Positions 17,665 through 25,930 of a DNA stretch of 64,000 nt are shown one piece after another. The first letter of the stretch is position 1; every line of letters begins with the position of its first letter. Source of the stretch: Oscillospiraceae bacterium (lineage in GTDB: Bacteria > Bacillota > Clostridia > Oscillospirales > Ruminococcaceae); the NCBI GenBank assembly GCA_017521325.1, contig JAFXCV010000075.1, positions 62,001-126,000 of the forward strand, given 5' to 3'. A program made the translations under genes and the position numbers. Below the pieces are notes generated by a model, which ran no database searches, was not told where the DNA came from, and saw only the letters and a list, made by a program, of their open reading frames with translations.

Positions 17665-19875
17665 TCATCCCGATTTCTTCTTGTACTCCAGTGCCGTCAT
17701 GCCGTTTTTCTTTTTGAACAGCTTCATGAAATACGAAACATCCGTGTAACCGCATTTCTCTGCAATTTCGCTCACGCTCAGATGCGTGTTCTGCAGCAGA
17801 CGCTCGGCAAGGGAAATGCGTGCAAGTATCACATCCGCATTGAAGCTGATGCCGAGATTTTTCTTGTAGATATGCTGAAAATACGAGGTACTGATGCCCA
17901 TTTCCTGCGCCGAAGCCGATGCCTGCCATGCAAGCTGCGGCTCCTCGTAGATGCGGTACTGCAGCTCACGCAGCATCGCCCAGTAAGCGTCATTGCTCTC
18001 GCTGTGGCTGCTCCTGTAATCCTCCAGCTTCTTTTCCAGCTCCGAAAACATTCCCTCAATGGAGGTCTGCTCATCCGTCACAGCCGTGAAATGCGCAGAC
18101 GTCAGAGGAATGGAGAGTTCACGGTGCATTTCCAGCATTTTCAGGTTCGATCGTATCACATTGATCAGCTGCTGACCGGCAGCATCCGTTCCATCGCATT
18201 CTCCGATGATGACGAAGCTGTATTTTCCGATGTGCGCAGCAAGCTCCCTGCGCATGCAGGAAAGGTTGATTGCCTGTGAAAAGGAAATCATGATCTGTTT
18301 GACGGATTCCTCCCCGTGCTGCTCACGGAAACGCTGCATGCCGTCAATATAATACAGCACCGCATAATGCCGCTTGTTTTTGTCAAGCGTGGGAATCATC
18401 GCAGACAAGCCCTTTCTGCTGTAAAGGCCCGTGAGGATGTCACGTTCCGAGAGCTGCTGGATCTTCTGCTGCAAATAGGCTTCATAGGTCAGTGTTCGAA
18501 TCTTTTCAATGGAATTTGCCGCAATCTGGCAGAATTCTCCATAGTGCTTTTCAAATTCCAGACTGTCATCCAGAAAGCTTCGCACGCAGTAGCCAAAGCT
18601 CCTGTCAAGGTAGTGCAGCGGCGTGCAGATACAGGTCATCGGCTGCCCATAGGTATCGGGAATCAGCTCTGCAAGCGTAAAATCACGCTTTGTGCCGAGC
18701 GTAACGCCGTCCATCCTTGACAGCACGCAGCGCATCGTATCTGTGTAGCCCTCCCTGCGGAAACGCTCGGGATGCGCATAATCGCCCTCCCAGTCCGTAC
18801 ACAGACAGACGTGGAAATTACTCGTTTCGTCCAGAAGATAGAGGTTTTGCGCAATAATGCCGATGCATTCGTCAAGGGATGTGACCTGATTCATCGTGGA
18901 GGAATAGCTGCTCTGCAGGTAGAGGGCATTTGTCAGCGATTCGTCCAGACGCTTCTGGTTCTGCATTGCATTTTCCGAAAGAAACGTCCTGCAGCCGCAG
19001 GTCGTGCCGATGCGCAGCGCAGGCTCTGCCATGCAGCTGATGGGAACCGGTTCATCGCCCATCAGCATGCCGAGCATGCAGACCGCATCCACGGCATTTT
19101 CAAGGGAAGTGCCGCCGAAGGTTGTCAGAAGCGGCTGGAACATTTCAATATCGGGATTTCCGTCATAGCCGCCTACGGCAATGTCCTCGGGAACTCTGAT
19201 GCCGTGAATGGACAGGGAAAGACTGAGCTGCAGTGCCATGTAATCGTTGCCGCAGAGGATTGCCTGCGGACGTCTGAGCGTGCCGTCTGCGATTTTCTTT
19301 GCAAATTCCTTTGCGTAGATGATCCAGTAATCGCCGAAAAAGACATGCTCGGGACGGAAGGGGATGCCGTGCTTTTCAAGTGCTGCGGCAAAGCCACGGA
19401 TTCTTCGTTTTGTGTGGATATCCTCCTGCGGACCGACCAGACAATACAGCTCACGCATGCCGTGGACTTCAATAAAATGCTCGGTCAATGCCATGAAATT
19501 CGCTTCATCGTTCTGCATGCAGGATACAAAACGGCTGCTGTCATAGTCAAGGGCAACCACGGGGATGCCCCTGCACTGCAGGCGAGCTTCAATTTCATCG
19601 GCAAGCGTTCTGTTGAAAAACGAGCCGTAATCCATGATGGCACCGTCCATATGGAGGGAATCGAGCAGGGAATAGATGTTTTCTTCGCCCGCAATGTGAC
19701 TGCTGACGTTGTTGTAGTTGACAAAATGTGTGAGAATGATCAGGTCGTACCCGAGCTGCGCTGCCTGTCGGGACATGATGCGGATCATGTCGATGTGGAA
19801 CTGCCGTGCAAGCTCCGTTGTGATCAGTACAATTCGTTTTTTAATGGATGCCACCTCCTTTTTGGTAATGTGCAT
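17665..19875 (-). CDS. Multidomain regulator: LacI-type sensor, GAF-like, degenerate GGDEF, AraC DNA-binding
   Basis: Cytoplasmic one-component transcription regulator, up to 736 residues. About 1-310 is a periplasmic-binding-like sugar-sensing domain of LacI/GalR type ('AILCGNDYMALQL', 'VGGYDGNPDIEMFQPLLTT'). About 330-470 is GAF-like. About 480-620 has a GGDEF fold start ('ERDILTGLYSRKGL'), but the signature is replaced by 'IGKYSF', so it is not a cyclase. About 630-736 is an AraC HTH pair ('AQEMGISTSYFQHIYKK', 'VSEIAEKCGYTDVSYFMKLFKKKNGMT'). It probably senses a sugar and controls nearby fibre genes (GH5 divergent, PL1 downstream). Start: the ATG at 19875 lies only about 11 bases after the -10 box. 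An AAAGGAGG sits 8 bases before an in-frame ATT at 19845, which may be the real start. Confidence 0.9.
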   Translation of the reverse strand: MHITKKEVASIKKRIVLITTELARQFHIDMIRIMSRQAAQLGYDLIILTHFVNYNNVSSHIAGEENIYSLLDSLHMDGAIMDYGSFFNRTLADEIEARLQCRGIPVVALDYDSSRFVSCMQNDEANFMALTEHFIEVHGMRELYCLVGPQEDIHTKRRIRGFAAALEKHGIPFRPEHVFFGDYWIIYAKEFAKKIADGTLRRPQAILCGNDYMALQLSLSLSIHGIRVPEDIAVGGYDGNPDIEMFQPLLTTFGGTSLENAVDAVCMLGMLMGDEPVPISCMAEPALRIGTTCGCRTFLSENAMQNQKRLDESLTNALYLQSSYSSTMNQVTSLDECIGIIAQNLYLLDETSNFHVCLCTDWEGDYAHPERFRREGYTDTMRCVLSRMDGVTLGTKRDFTLAELIPDTYGQPMTCICTPLHYLDRSFGYCVRSFLDDSLEFEKHYGEFCQIAANSIEKIRTLTYEAYLQQKIQQLSERDILTGLYSRKGLSAMIPTLDKNKRHYAVLYYIDGMQRFREQHGEESVKQIMISFSQAINLSCMRRELAAHIGKYSFVIIGECDGTDAAGQQLINVIRSNLKMLEMHRELSIPLTSAHFTAVTDEQTSIEGMFSELEKKLEDYRSSHSESNDAYWAMLRELQYRIYEEPQLAWQASASAQEMGISTSYFQHIYKKNLGISFNADVILARISLAERLLQNTHLSVSEIAEKCGYTDVSYFMKLFKKKNGMTALEYKKKSG

Positions 19876-19886
19876 TTTCTTCTTAT

Positions 19887-19915
19887 ATTATACCACAGAT
19901 TCACGAAAAGTGCAA
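19887..19915 (-). promoter_or_regulatory. Promoter of the LacI/AraC-type regulator gene
   Basis: Reading the reverse strand: TTGCAC (19915-19910), 17 bases, TATAAT (19892-19887). Transcription should start near 19880, almost on the ATG at 19875. Confidence 0.7.
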
Positions 19916-19958
19916 TCATCAAAAACAGAAAAATACATAAACGGAATTGAAATCTACA

Positions 19959-20045
19959 TTGCATCCGAGGGGAGTTTGGGCTATAATGAAATTATATGAA
20001 GGCTGCCGTTTGCGGCAGGAACGTTTCGCTCACGGTTTCGTGAGC
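19959..20045 (+). promoter_or_regulatory. Promoter and two-hairpin leader of the GH5 gene
   Basis: TTGCAT (19959-19964), 17 bases, TATAAT (19982-19987). The leader then holds two compact hairpins, CTGCCG-TTTG-CGGCAG (20003-20018) and GCTCACG-GTTT-CGTGAGC (20028-20045), and GGAAAGGAAG before the ATG. The hairpins have no T-run and may protect the transcript 5' end. Confidence 0.7.
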
Positions 20046-20076
20046 AGATTGCAATTTTTGGAAAGGAAGTTATCTT

Positions 20077-22065
20077 ATGAAAAAATTTTTCAGAAGATTC
20101 TGCTGTGCAGCAATTGCAGCCATGACGATGATCGCAGGCACAGGCTTTGACAGCAATGTGCGTACATGGGACATCAGCGCTGCCGATGACATGGTAGTCA
20201 ACGGCATCACCATTCCGTCCCTCGACATCCAGCAGAAGTACATCCCCGAAACAGAGGGCATCAAGTTCGTTGAGGACATGCGTCTTGGCTGGAACCTCGG
20301 CAACACCCTCGACTCCATTGATGACAATGGCTATATTTCTAACGAAATGGCACTTGAAACCTACTGGAACGGCGGCTTCAAGACCACACAGAGAATGATC
20401 GACACTGTAAAATCCGCAGGTTTCAACACGATCAGAATTCCGGTTTCTTGGCACAATCACGTTGACAGCAACTACACCATCAGCGAGCAGTGGATGAACC
20501 GTGTGCAGGAGGTTGTGGACTACGCTGTGAAGAATGACATGTACATCATTCTTAACGTGCATCACGACAACGACCAGAATCACATGTACCCGACAAGTGC
20601 ACATTACGAGCGTTCTTCCAAGTACATGACAACTGTCTGGAAGCAGATCGCAACACGCTTCAAGGATTATAACGAAAAGCTGATTTTCGAGACCATGAAC
20701 GAACCTCGTATGACAAACCATCCGAACGAGTGGTGGCTGAACATGGCAAGCCAGGAGTGCATCGACGCTGTGCAGACCATCAACAAGCTCAATCAGGATA
20801 TCGTCAATACCATCCGTGCAACAGGCGGCAACAACGCAGAAAGATACATCGGCATCCCCGGCTATGACTGCTCCGTAGAGGGCGCAACCAACAGCTACTT
20901 CAAGCTGCCGGAGGATACAGCAAAGGATAAGCTGATCGTTGCAGTACACGGCTACCTGCCGGTGAACTTTGCACTGACTGAAGCAAACCAGAACGGCAGC
21001 ACTGACAAGTTTGATCTGAGCAAGGACACAGGCGAGATCAACCAGGCAATGGATACCGTTTACAACAAGTACATCTCCAAGGGTATTCCCGTTTATGTCG
21101 GCGAGATGGGTGTAAGAGACAAGAATAACCTCCAGGCAAGAGTGGACTGTGCAGCATATTATGTTGCATATGCTTCCTCCAGAGGCATCACCTGCTGCTG
21201 GTGGGATGATATCAGCTTCATGCTCCTCGACAGAGGCAGCTCCACATGGAGAAGACCTGAGATCGTAACCGCACTGAACAAGTATGCAAGAGGTGAATCC
21301 ACCTCCACTCGTCCTCCTGAGGAGGATCCCGGCTTTGCTGAGGGCGAGGCACACGGTTCCGTTACATATAACGAAGAAAAGGCATTCTATGACCTTTCCG
21401 TTCCGTCCGCATCCGATACTGTTTATCTGAATGTGGAACTCCCCGAGGGCGCAACAGGCGCAAGCGGCTGCATTGCAAACGGCTTCGAGAAGAACGGTCA
21501 GTACTATTGGGCAATGGTTTCCTGGAACACGCAGCTCGGCGGCGTGGTTCCGGTAAATATCGACGACAACTTCCAGCAGCTCGTTTGCAATGACGAAGAG
21601 GTTGAGGACGAAGCTCTGATTGAAGAAGCGAAGGCATACCTCAAGACCATCACTGCCTTCCAGGCACAGATATGGTGGGTAGGCGGCGCAACGGGACTCA
21701 AGACAAGCGATGTGAAGATCACAGACGTTTATGTTTACGAGGACGGCACACAGCCTCCGACGGAAGAACCCACAGAAGAAACCACTGAAGCTCCCACAGA
21801 GGCTCCGACAACAGCTCCGACCGAAGCTACCACCGAAGCACCGACAGACGCTCCCGCAGATGTAGCCTATGGCGATGTGGACTGCGACGGCGAAATCAGC
21901 ATTCTCGACGTTATTGTCCTGAACAGAAACCTCCTCGGCAACGGTTCACTGACTGAGCAGGGTCTGGCAAACGCCGATGTTGACGGCGATAACAAGCCTA
22001 CCGCAAATGACGCACTGGCAATTCTCAAGTACGTTGTTAAGGTCATCACAAAGCTTCCCGTATAA
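20077..22065 (+). CDS. GH5 endoglucanase with carbohydrate-binding-like module and dockerin
   Basis: Cellulosomal retaining beta-glucanase of 662 residues. Signal peptide to about residue 36. GH5 TIM barrel at about 60-410, of subfamily-4 appearance: 'RLGWNLGNTLDS', 'FNTIRIPVSWHNH', 'ILNVHHD', 'FETMNEPR' with acid/base Glu209, and 'PVYVGEMGV' with nucleophile Glu343. About 420-560 is an Asp/Glu-rich beta module ending 'DVKITDVYVYEDG', probably a carbohydrate-binding module (CBM80-like by position next to GH5; not proven). A Thr/Pro/Glu linker and two-repeat dockerin follow ('GDVDCDGEISILDV', 'ADVDGDNKPTANDA'). That dockerin is of the same class as in the GH9 enzyme and unlike GH95/CotH. Substrates likely include cellulose, beta-glucan and xyloglucan. 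Single-gene transcript ending in a strong terminator. Confidence 0.95.
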   Translation: MKKFFRRFCCAAIAAMTMIAGTGFDSNVRTWDISAADDMVVNGITIPSLDIQQKYIPETEGIKFVEDMRLGWNLGNTLDSIDDNGYISNEMALETYWNGGFKTTQRMIDTVKSAGFNTIRIPVSWHNHVDSNYTISEQWMNRVQEVVDYAVKNDMYIILNVHHDNDQNHMYPTSAHYERSSKYMTTVWKQIATRFKDYNEKLIFETMNEPRMTNHPNEWWLNMASQECIDAVQTINKLNQDIVNTIRATGGNNAERYIGIPGYDCSVEGATNSYFKLPEDTAKDKLIVAVHGYLPVNFALTEANQNGSTDKFDLSKDTGEINQAMDTVYNKYISKGIPVYVGEMGVRDKNNLQARVDCAAYYVAYASSRGITCCWWDDISFMLLDRGSSTWRRPEIVTALNKYARGESTSTRPPEEDPGFAEGEAHGSVTYNEEKAFYDLSVPSASDTVYLNVELPEGATGASGCIANGFEKNGQYYWAMVSWNTQLGGVVPVNIDDNFQQLVCNDEEVEDEALIEEAKAYLKTITAFQAQIWWVGGATGLKTSDVKITDVYVYEDGTQPPTEEPTEETTEAPTEAPTTAPTEATTEAPTDAPADVAYGDVDCDGEISILDVIVLNRNLLGNGSLTEQGLANADVDGDNKPTANDALAILKYVVKVITKLPV

Positions 22066-22125
22066 TTACGGATGCAAGTTAACACGATTATTTCCTTTTT
22101 ATAACCCCCCTGTTTTCTGAGTTTC

Positions 22126-22163
22126 CCCCTTCCGGCATTTGCCTGCCGGAAGGGGATTTTTTT
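22126..22163 (+). terminator. Terminator after GH5 gene
   Basis: 12-base perfect stem CCCCTTCCGGCA (22126-22137) / TGCCGGAAGGGG (22144-22155), then ATTTTTTT. Confidence 0.95.
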
Positions 22164-22206
22164 GCGTATAATGTCATAAAAAAATACGGAAACTCGCATG
22201 AAATTA

Positions 22207-22235
22207 TTGACAAATACTGTTCACAGTGTTATAAT
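22207..22235 (+). promoter_or_regulatory. Consensus promoter of the GH95 gene with internal palindrome
   Basis: TTGACA (22207-22212), 17 bases, TATAAT (22230-22235). The spacer contains ACTGT-TC-ACAGT (22216-22227), a small perfect inverted repeat lying exactly where a repressor would block RNA polymerase. The operator role is inference. Confidence 0.8.
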
Positions 22236-22287
22236 AAAATTATCATATTTGTAGGGATTTTATGGTGCAGGATCGGAGGAGTTGGAA

Positions 22288-25200
22288 ATGAGAAAAAGCA
22301 AAAGAATCACAGCGATGCTATGTGCGGCAGCGCTGTGCGTCGGAGTCTGTCAGCTTCCGGCGCAGTCGGGAGGCTCCGTGCAGCTGGACGTGCATGCTGC
22401 ACAAACGCATGATCCCGACCTTGTGATGTGGTACACATCACAGGCAGGAACCCACAGCAAGGACAATGCATGGGATAACGCCGAATCCTTTTACCGTGCG
22501 CTGCCGCTTGGCAACGGCAGAATCGGTGCGATGGTCTACGGCAATTGCCCGACCGAGTGGATCGACCTGAACGAATGCACCGTCTGGAGTGCAGGTCCGG
22601 GTTCGAATGACCGTGAGGGTGCGGCAGGGTATCTCAAAGAAGTGCAGAGCCTGCTTTCTGCCGGAAAATACCAGGAGGCAAATGACATCATCGGTTCGAA
22701 GATGATCGGCGGCGGTCAGGCGAAATACCAGAAGGTCGGCATGCTCAAGCTTTCGATGGGACATGAGAATGTTTCGGATTATACCCGTCAGCTCGACATG
22801 AACACGGCAGTGGCAAGTACGACCTACACGCACGGCGGCAAACGTTATGTGCGTGAGAGCTTTGTGAGCTACCCTGATCAGGTCATGGTCACACGCATCA
22901 CCTGCGATCAGGCAGGCTCGGTATCGGTGGGCGTGGGCTACGACGGGCTGCTCAACGGCTCGGTTGCGGTTGACGGCGATACGGTGGTTGCAACAGGTCA
23001 CGGCGATGACGACTGCTGGACAAGGGGTGCGGTGTACTATGCCGCACGCACAAAGGTGATTCCGCAGGGCGGAAATATGACAGCAGGAAACGGCACGCTG
23101 CAGGTAAACGGTGCGGATTCCGTGATGCTGGTCACCGCCATCCGCACAAATTTTATTGACGCACAGACCTGCAACGGCGACGAAAAGGGCGATGCTGCAA
23201 AGGATATGCAGCGAGTGGCAGGGATGACCTATGATGAGCTGTATGAACGCCATGCGGCGGATTTCAGTTCCCTCATTCATCGTGTGGATCTCGATCTCGG
23301 CGGCGACAGCACCGTGAGCAACAGCAAGACGGTGGAAACCAGAATCGAGGAATTCGGCAAGTCGAATGATCCGAAAATGGTGGAGATGCTCTACCAGTAC
23401 GGACGTTATCTGATGATCAGTGCATCCCGTGATGCACAGGCAATGAACCTGCAGGGCATCTGGAACAAGTATTCCGCACCTGCATGGGGCAGTAAGGCAA
23501 CGACCAATATTAATTATGAAATGAATTACTGGCCGGCACTGACGACGAATCTTGAGGAATGCTTCGTACCGTTTGTGGAAAAGGCGAAGGCATTGACCAT
23601 CAGCGGCAGCAAGACTGCAAAAACGCAGTACGGCATTGATAAGGGCTGGGTGCTGCACCACAATACGGATCTTTGGAATCGCAGCGGCCCGATCGACGGT
23701 ACATGGGGACTGTGGCCGACGGGCGGCGCATGGATTTCCAACATGCTCTATGATGCGTACCTGTTCAATCAGGATGAGGCATATCTGGAGGAAATTTATC
23801 CTGTCATCAAGGGCAGTGCGGAATTTCTGAATGAACTGATGATCCAGCAGGAAATCAGCGGTCAGAACTACATGGTCATCAGCCCCAGTGCTTCTCCGGA
23901 GCTGGGACTTCCGGGCTATGCGTGGGATGCAAACGTCCATTGCTCCTACAGCACAACGATGGACAATGCCATTACCCGTGAGCTGTTCCAGGGTGTCACA
24001 CAGGCATCGGCACAGCTTGGAGTGGATACACAGCTGCGCAGTCAGCTTGAACAGAAGCTGTCCCTCATCAAGCCCCCCACGGTTGGCAAGCACGGACAGC
24101 TGATGGAATGGGCGTATGACTGGGATAATCCCAAGGAAACCCACCGCCATATCTCCCATATTTACGGTCTGTTCCCCGGAAACGAATACAGCGTATCCAC
24201 CAACCCCGAAATCGCACAGGCTGCCAAGACATCTCTGGAGCATCGTGGCGACATGGGTACGGGCTGGTCGGAAGCGTGGAAGCTCAACTGCTGGGCGAGA
24301 CTGGAGGACGGCGAGCATGCCTACAATCTTGTCAAGCTCCTGATCACTCCCGTCAACGGTACGGAAAGCGGCAGACTGTACGCAAACCTTTGGGATGCGC
24401 ATCCGCCCTTCCAGATCGACGGCAACTTCGGTTTCACCTCCGGTGTAACAGAAATGCTGCTGCAGAGTCAGAACAACGAAATTTCGCTCATTCCCGCACT
24501 TCCCGCCGCTTGGAGTACAGGACATGTCAATGGTCTGTGCGCAAGAGGAAACTTTGAGATCAAGGAAATGAGCTGGGAAAACGGCAGACTCACAGGTGTG
24601 ACCGTACTTTCCAAGTCCGGCAATGTCTGCAACCTCCGTTACGGCAATGCAAGAGTCAGCTTTGAAACCGAAAAGGGTACCGAATACCGTCTTGACGGCA
24701 TGCTCCGCCTGATCGACAAAACGCAGGAGCTGGGCAATACAGCAAGAAACAAGACCGCAGATGCAAGCGAAGGCACCGCAGCAGCAGCATTTGACGGCAA
24801 CAAGGCAAGCGCATGGGAAGCTGCAAAGGGCACGACGGACAACTGGATCAGCGTGGATCTCGGCAAGGAAACCGCAATTGATAAGTGGACTGTTGTATTC
24901 GGTGGCGGCAATTTCAACGCCCGTGATTTCCGGCTTCAGACCAGTAATGACGGAACCACATGGACGGATGCGGATGTGCTGTACGGCAACACCAAAACAA
25001 CTGTCACAAGACCGCTTGCGGCAAGTGCAAGGTACTTCCGTCTGGAGATCATGACGGGCACACGCAACAACGACGGCGGCGCAAAGGTATGCGAGCTGGA
25101 GCTGTGGGGCGCATCGGATGCTCCGACAGGAATGAATCCCTACGATCCTCCGATCGAGGCAGAGGACAGCCATTTCCTCTTTGGTTCGATTCAGATTGAA

Positions 25201-25701
25201 TCCTCCGCCGAAACCGGACGCAGTGATCTGGGCTTTATTCAGGACGGCTGTGCATTTGCACTTCGTGATGTGGATTTCTCCCGTGGTGCATCGTCCTTCA
25301 CCGTCAGTGCCTCCAGCGCAGGCTCGGGCGGTCAGCTGGAGATTCACAGCGGCAGCGAGGATGGTCCCATCGTTGGCACCTGCACCATTGATGTGACGGG
25401 CGACTGGCAGGATTATCAGAATTTCACCTGCAAGACGGAGGTTCCGGTCGGTGTGCAGGATCTGTATTTCGTCTGCAAGGGCGATGACGGCTATCTCTTC
25501 AACATCGACAAATTCAGCTTTGCACCTGCACTCGGCGATGTCAATGAGGACGGAAAGTTCAACATTCCCGATGTGATCATGCTCCAGAAATGGCTGCTCG
25601 GTTCCGATGAAATCGGTAACTGGAAGGCAGGCGATTTCTGCGGCGACGGAATCCTCAATGCATTTGACTTAGCACTCATGAAGCGTGAGCTGCTTTCCTA
25701 A
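22288..25701 (+). CDS. GH95 alpha-L-fucosidase/galactosidase with CBM32-like, CBM6-like and dockerin modules
   Basis: Secreted exo-enzyme of 1137 residues removing terminal fucose (or L-galactose) from xyloglucan or pectin side chains. Signal peptide to about residue 38. GH95 domain at about 45-800: N-terminal 'ALPLGNGRIGAMVYG', 'RYLMISASRDAQAMNLQGIWN', 'NYEMNYWPAL', 'HHNTDLWNRSGPIDGTWGLWPTGGAW', 'DGNFGFTSGVTEMLLQS'. A discoidin/CBM32-like domain (about 818-941) has 'WISVDLGKE' and 'FRLQTSNDGTTW'. A CBM6/35-like domain (about 955-1081) begins 'IEAEDSH'. The dockerin (about 1083-1137) has 'GDVNEDGKFNIPDV' and 'GDFCGDGILNAFDL'. The ATG at 22288 has GGAGGAG 6 bases upstream; the in-frame TTG at 22282 does not fit it. 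Confidence 0.95.
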   Translation: MRKSKRITAMLCAAALCVGVCQLPAQSGGSVQLDVHAAQTHDPDLVMWYTSQAGTHSKDNAWDNAESFYRALPLGNGRIGAMVYGNCPTEWIDLNECTVWSAGPGSNDREGAAGYLKEVQSLLSAGKYQEANDIIGSKMIGGGQAKYQKVGMLKLSMGHENVSDYTRQLDMNTAVASTTYTHGGKRYVRESFVSYPDQVMVTRITCDQAGSVSVGVGYDGLLNGSVAVDGDTVVATGHGDDDCWTRGAVYYAARTKVIPQGGNMTAGNGTLQVNGADSVMLVTAIRTNFIDAQTCNGDEKGDAAKDMQRVAGMTYDELYERHAADFSSLIHRVDLDLGGDSTVSNSKTVETRIEEFGKSNDPKMVEMLYQYGRYLMISASRDAQAMNLQGIWNKYSAPAWGSKATTNINYEMNYWPALTTNLEECFVPFVEKAKALTISGSKTAKTQYGIDKGWVLHHNTDLWNRSGPIDGTWGLWPTGGAWISNMLYDAYLFNQDEAYLEEIYPVIKGSAEFLNELMIQQEISGQNYMVISPSASPELGLPGYAWDANVHCSYSTTMDNAITRELFQGVTQASAQLGVDTQLRSQLEQKLSLIKPPTVGKHGQLMEWAYDWDNPKETHRHISHIYGLFPGNEYSVSTNPEIAQAAKTSLEHRGDMGTGWSEAWKLNCWARLEDGEHAYNLVKLLITPVNGTESGRLYANLWDAHPPFQIDGNFGFTSGVTEMLLQSQNNEISLIPALPAAWSTGHVNGLCARGNFEIKEMSWENGRLTGVTVLSKSGNVCNLRYGNARVSFETEKGTEYRLDGMLRLIDKTQELGNTARNKTADASEGTAAAAFDGNKASAWEAAKGTTDNWISVDLGKETAIDKWTVVFGGGNFNARDFRLQTSNDGTTWTDADVLYGNTKTTVTRPLAASARYFRLEIMTGTRNNDGGAKVCELELWGASDAPTGMNPYDPPIEAEDSHFLFGSIQIESSAETGRSDLGFIQDGCAFALRDVDFSRGASSFTVSASSAGSGGQLEIHSGSEDGPIVGTCTIDVTGDWQDYQNFTCKTEVPVGVQDLYFVCKGDDGYLFNIDKFSFAPALGDVNEDGKFNIPDVIMLQKWLLGSDEIGNWKAGDFCGDGILNAFDLALMKRELLS

Positions 25702-25710
25702 TGAAATCTT

Positions 25711-25739
25711 CCCCCGATGCACAGCATCGGGGGATTTTT
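25711..25739 (+). terminator. Terminator after GH95 gene
   Basis: CCCCCGATGC-ACA-GCATCGGGGG (25711-25733), then ATTTTTG. Confidence 0.95.
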
Positions 25740-25855
25740 GTATTTCTGTTATGGCTGAACAGAAAAGGTTCGGGGGTGGAAATTGAGTCCACACCCATTT
25801 GCACAAACCGCAACGTATATTGCATCTTTTGCAACATCTTATTCACCAAAAAGCC

Positions 25856-25884
25856 TTGAAAAAACCGTCGAAATTTGGTATACT
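25856..25884 (+). promoter_or_regulatory. Promoter of the CotH gene
   Basis: TTGAAA (25856-25861), 17 bases, TATACT (25879-25884); AAGGAGAGG precedes the start codon. Confidence 0.75.
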
Positions 25885-25930
25885 ATAACTATAAATCTGC
25901 GCAAAAATCATTTTCAAGGAGAGGGAAATT

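Noticed and set aside
22438..25347. A 969-codon open frame antisense to the GH95 gene
   Set aside because: Same shadow effect; the composition is Cys/His/Arg-rich and the sense strand has clear GH95, CBM and dockerin motifs.
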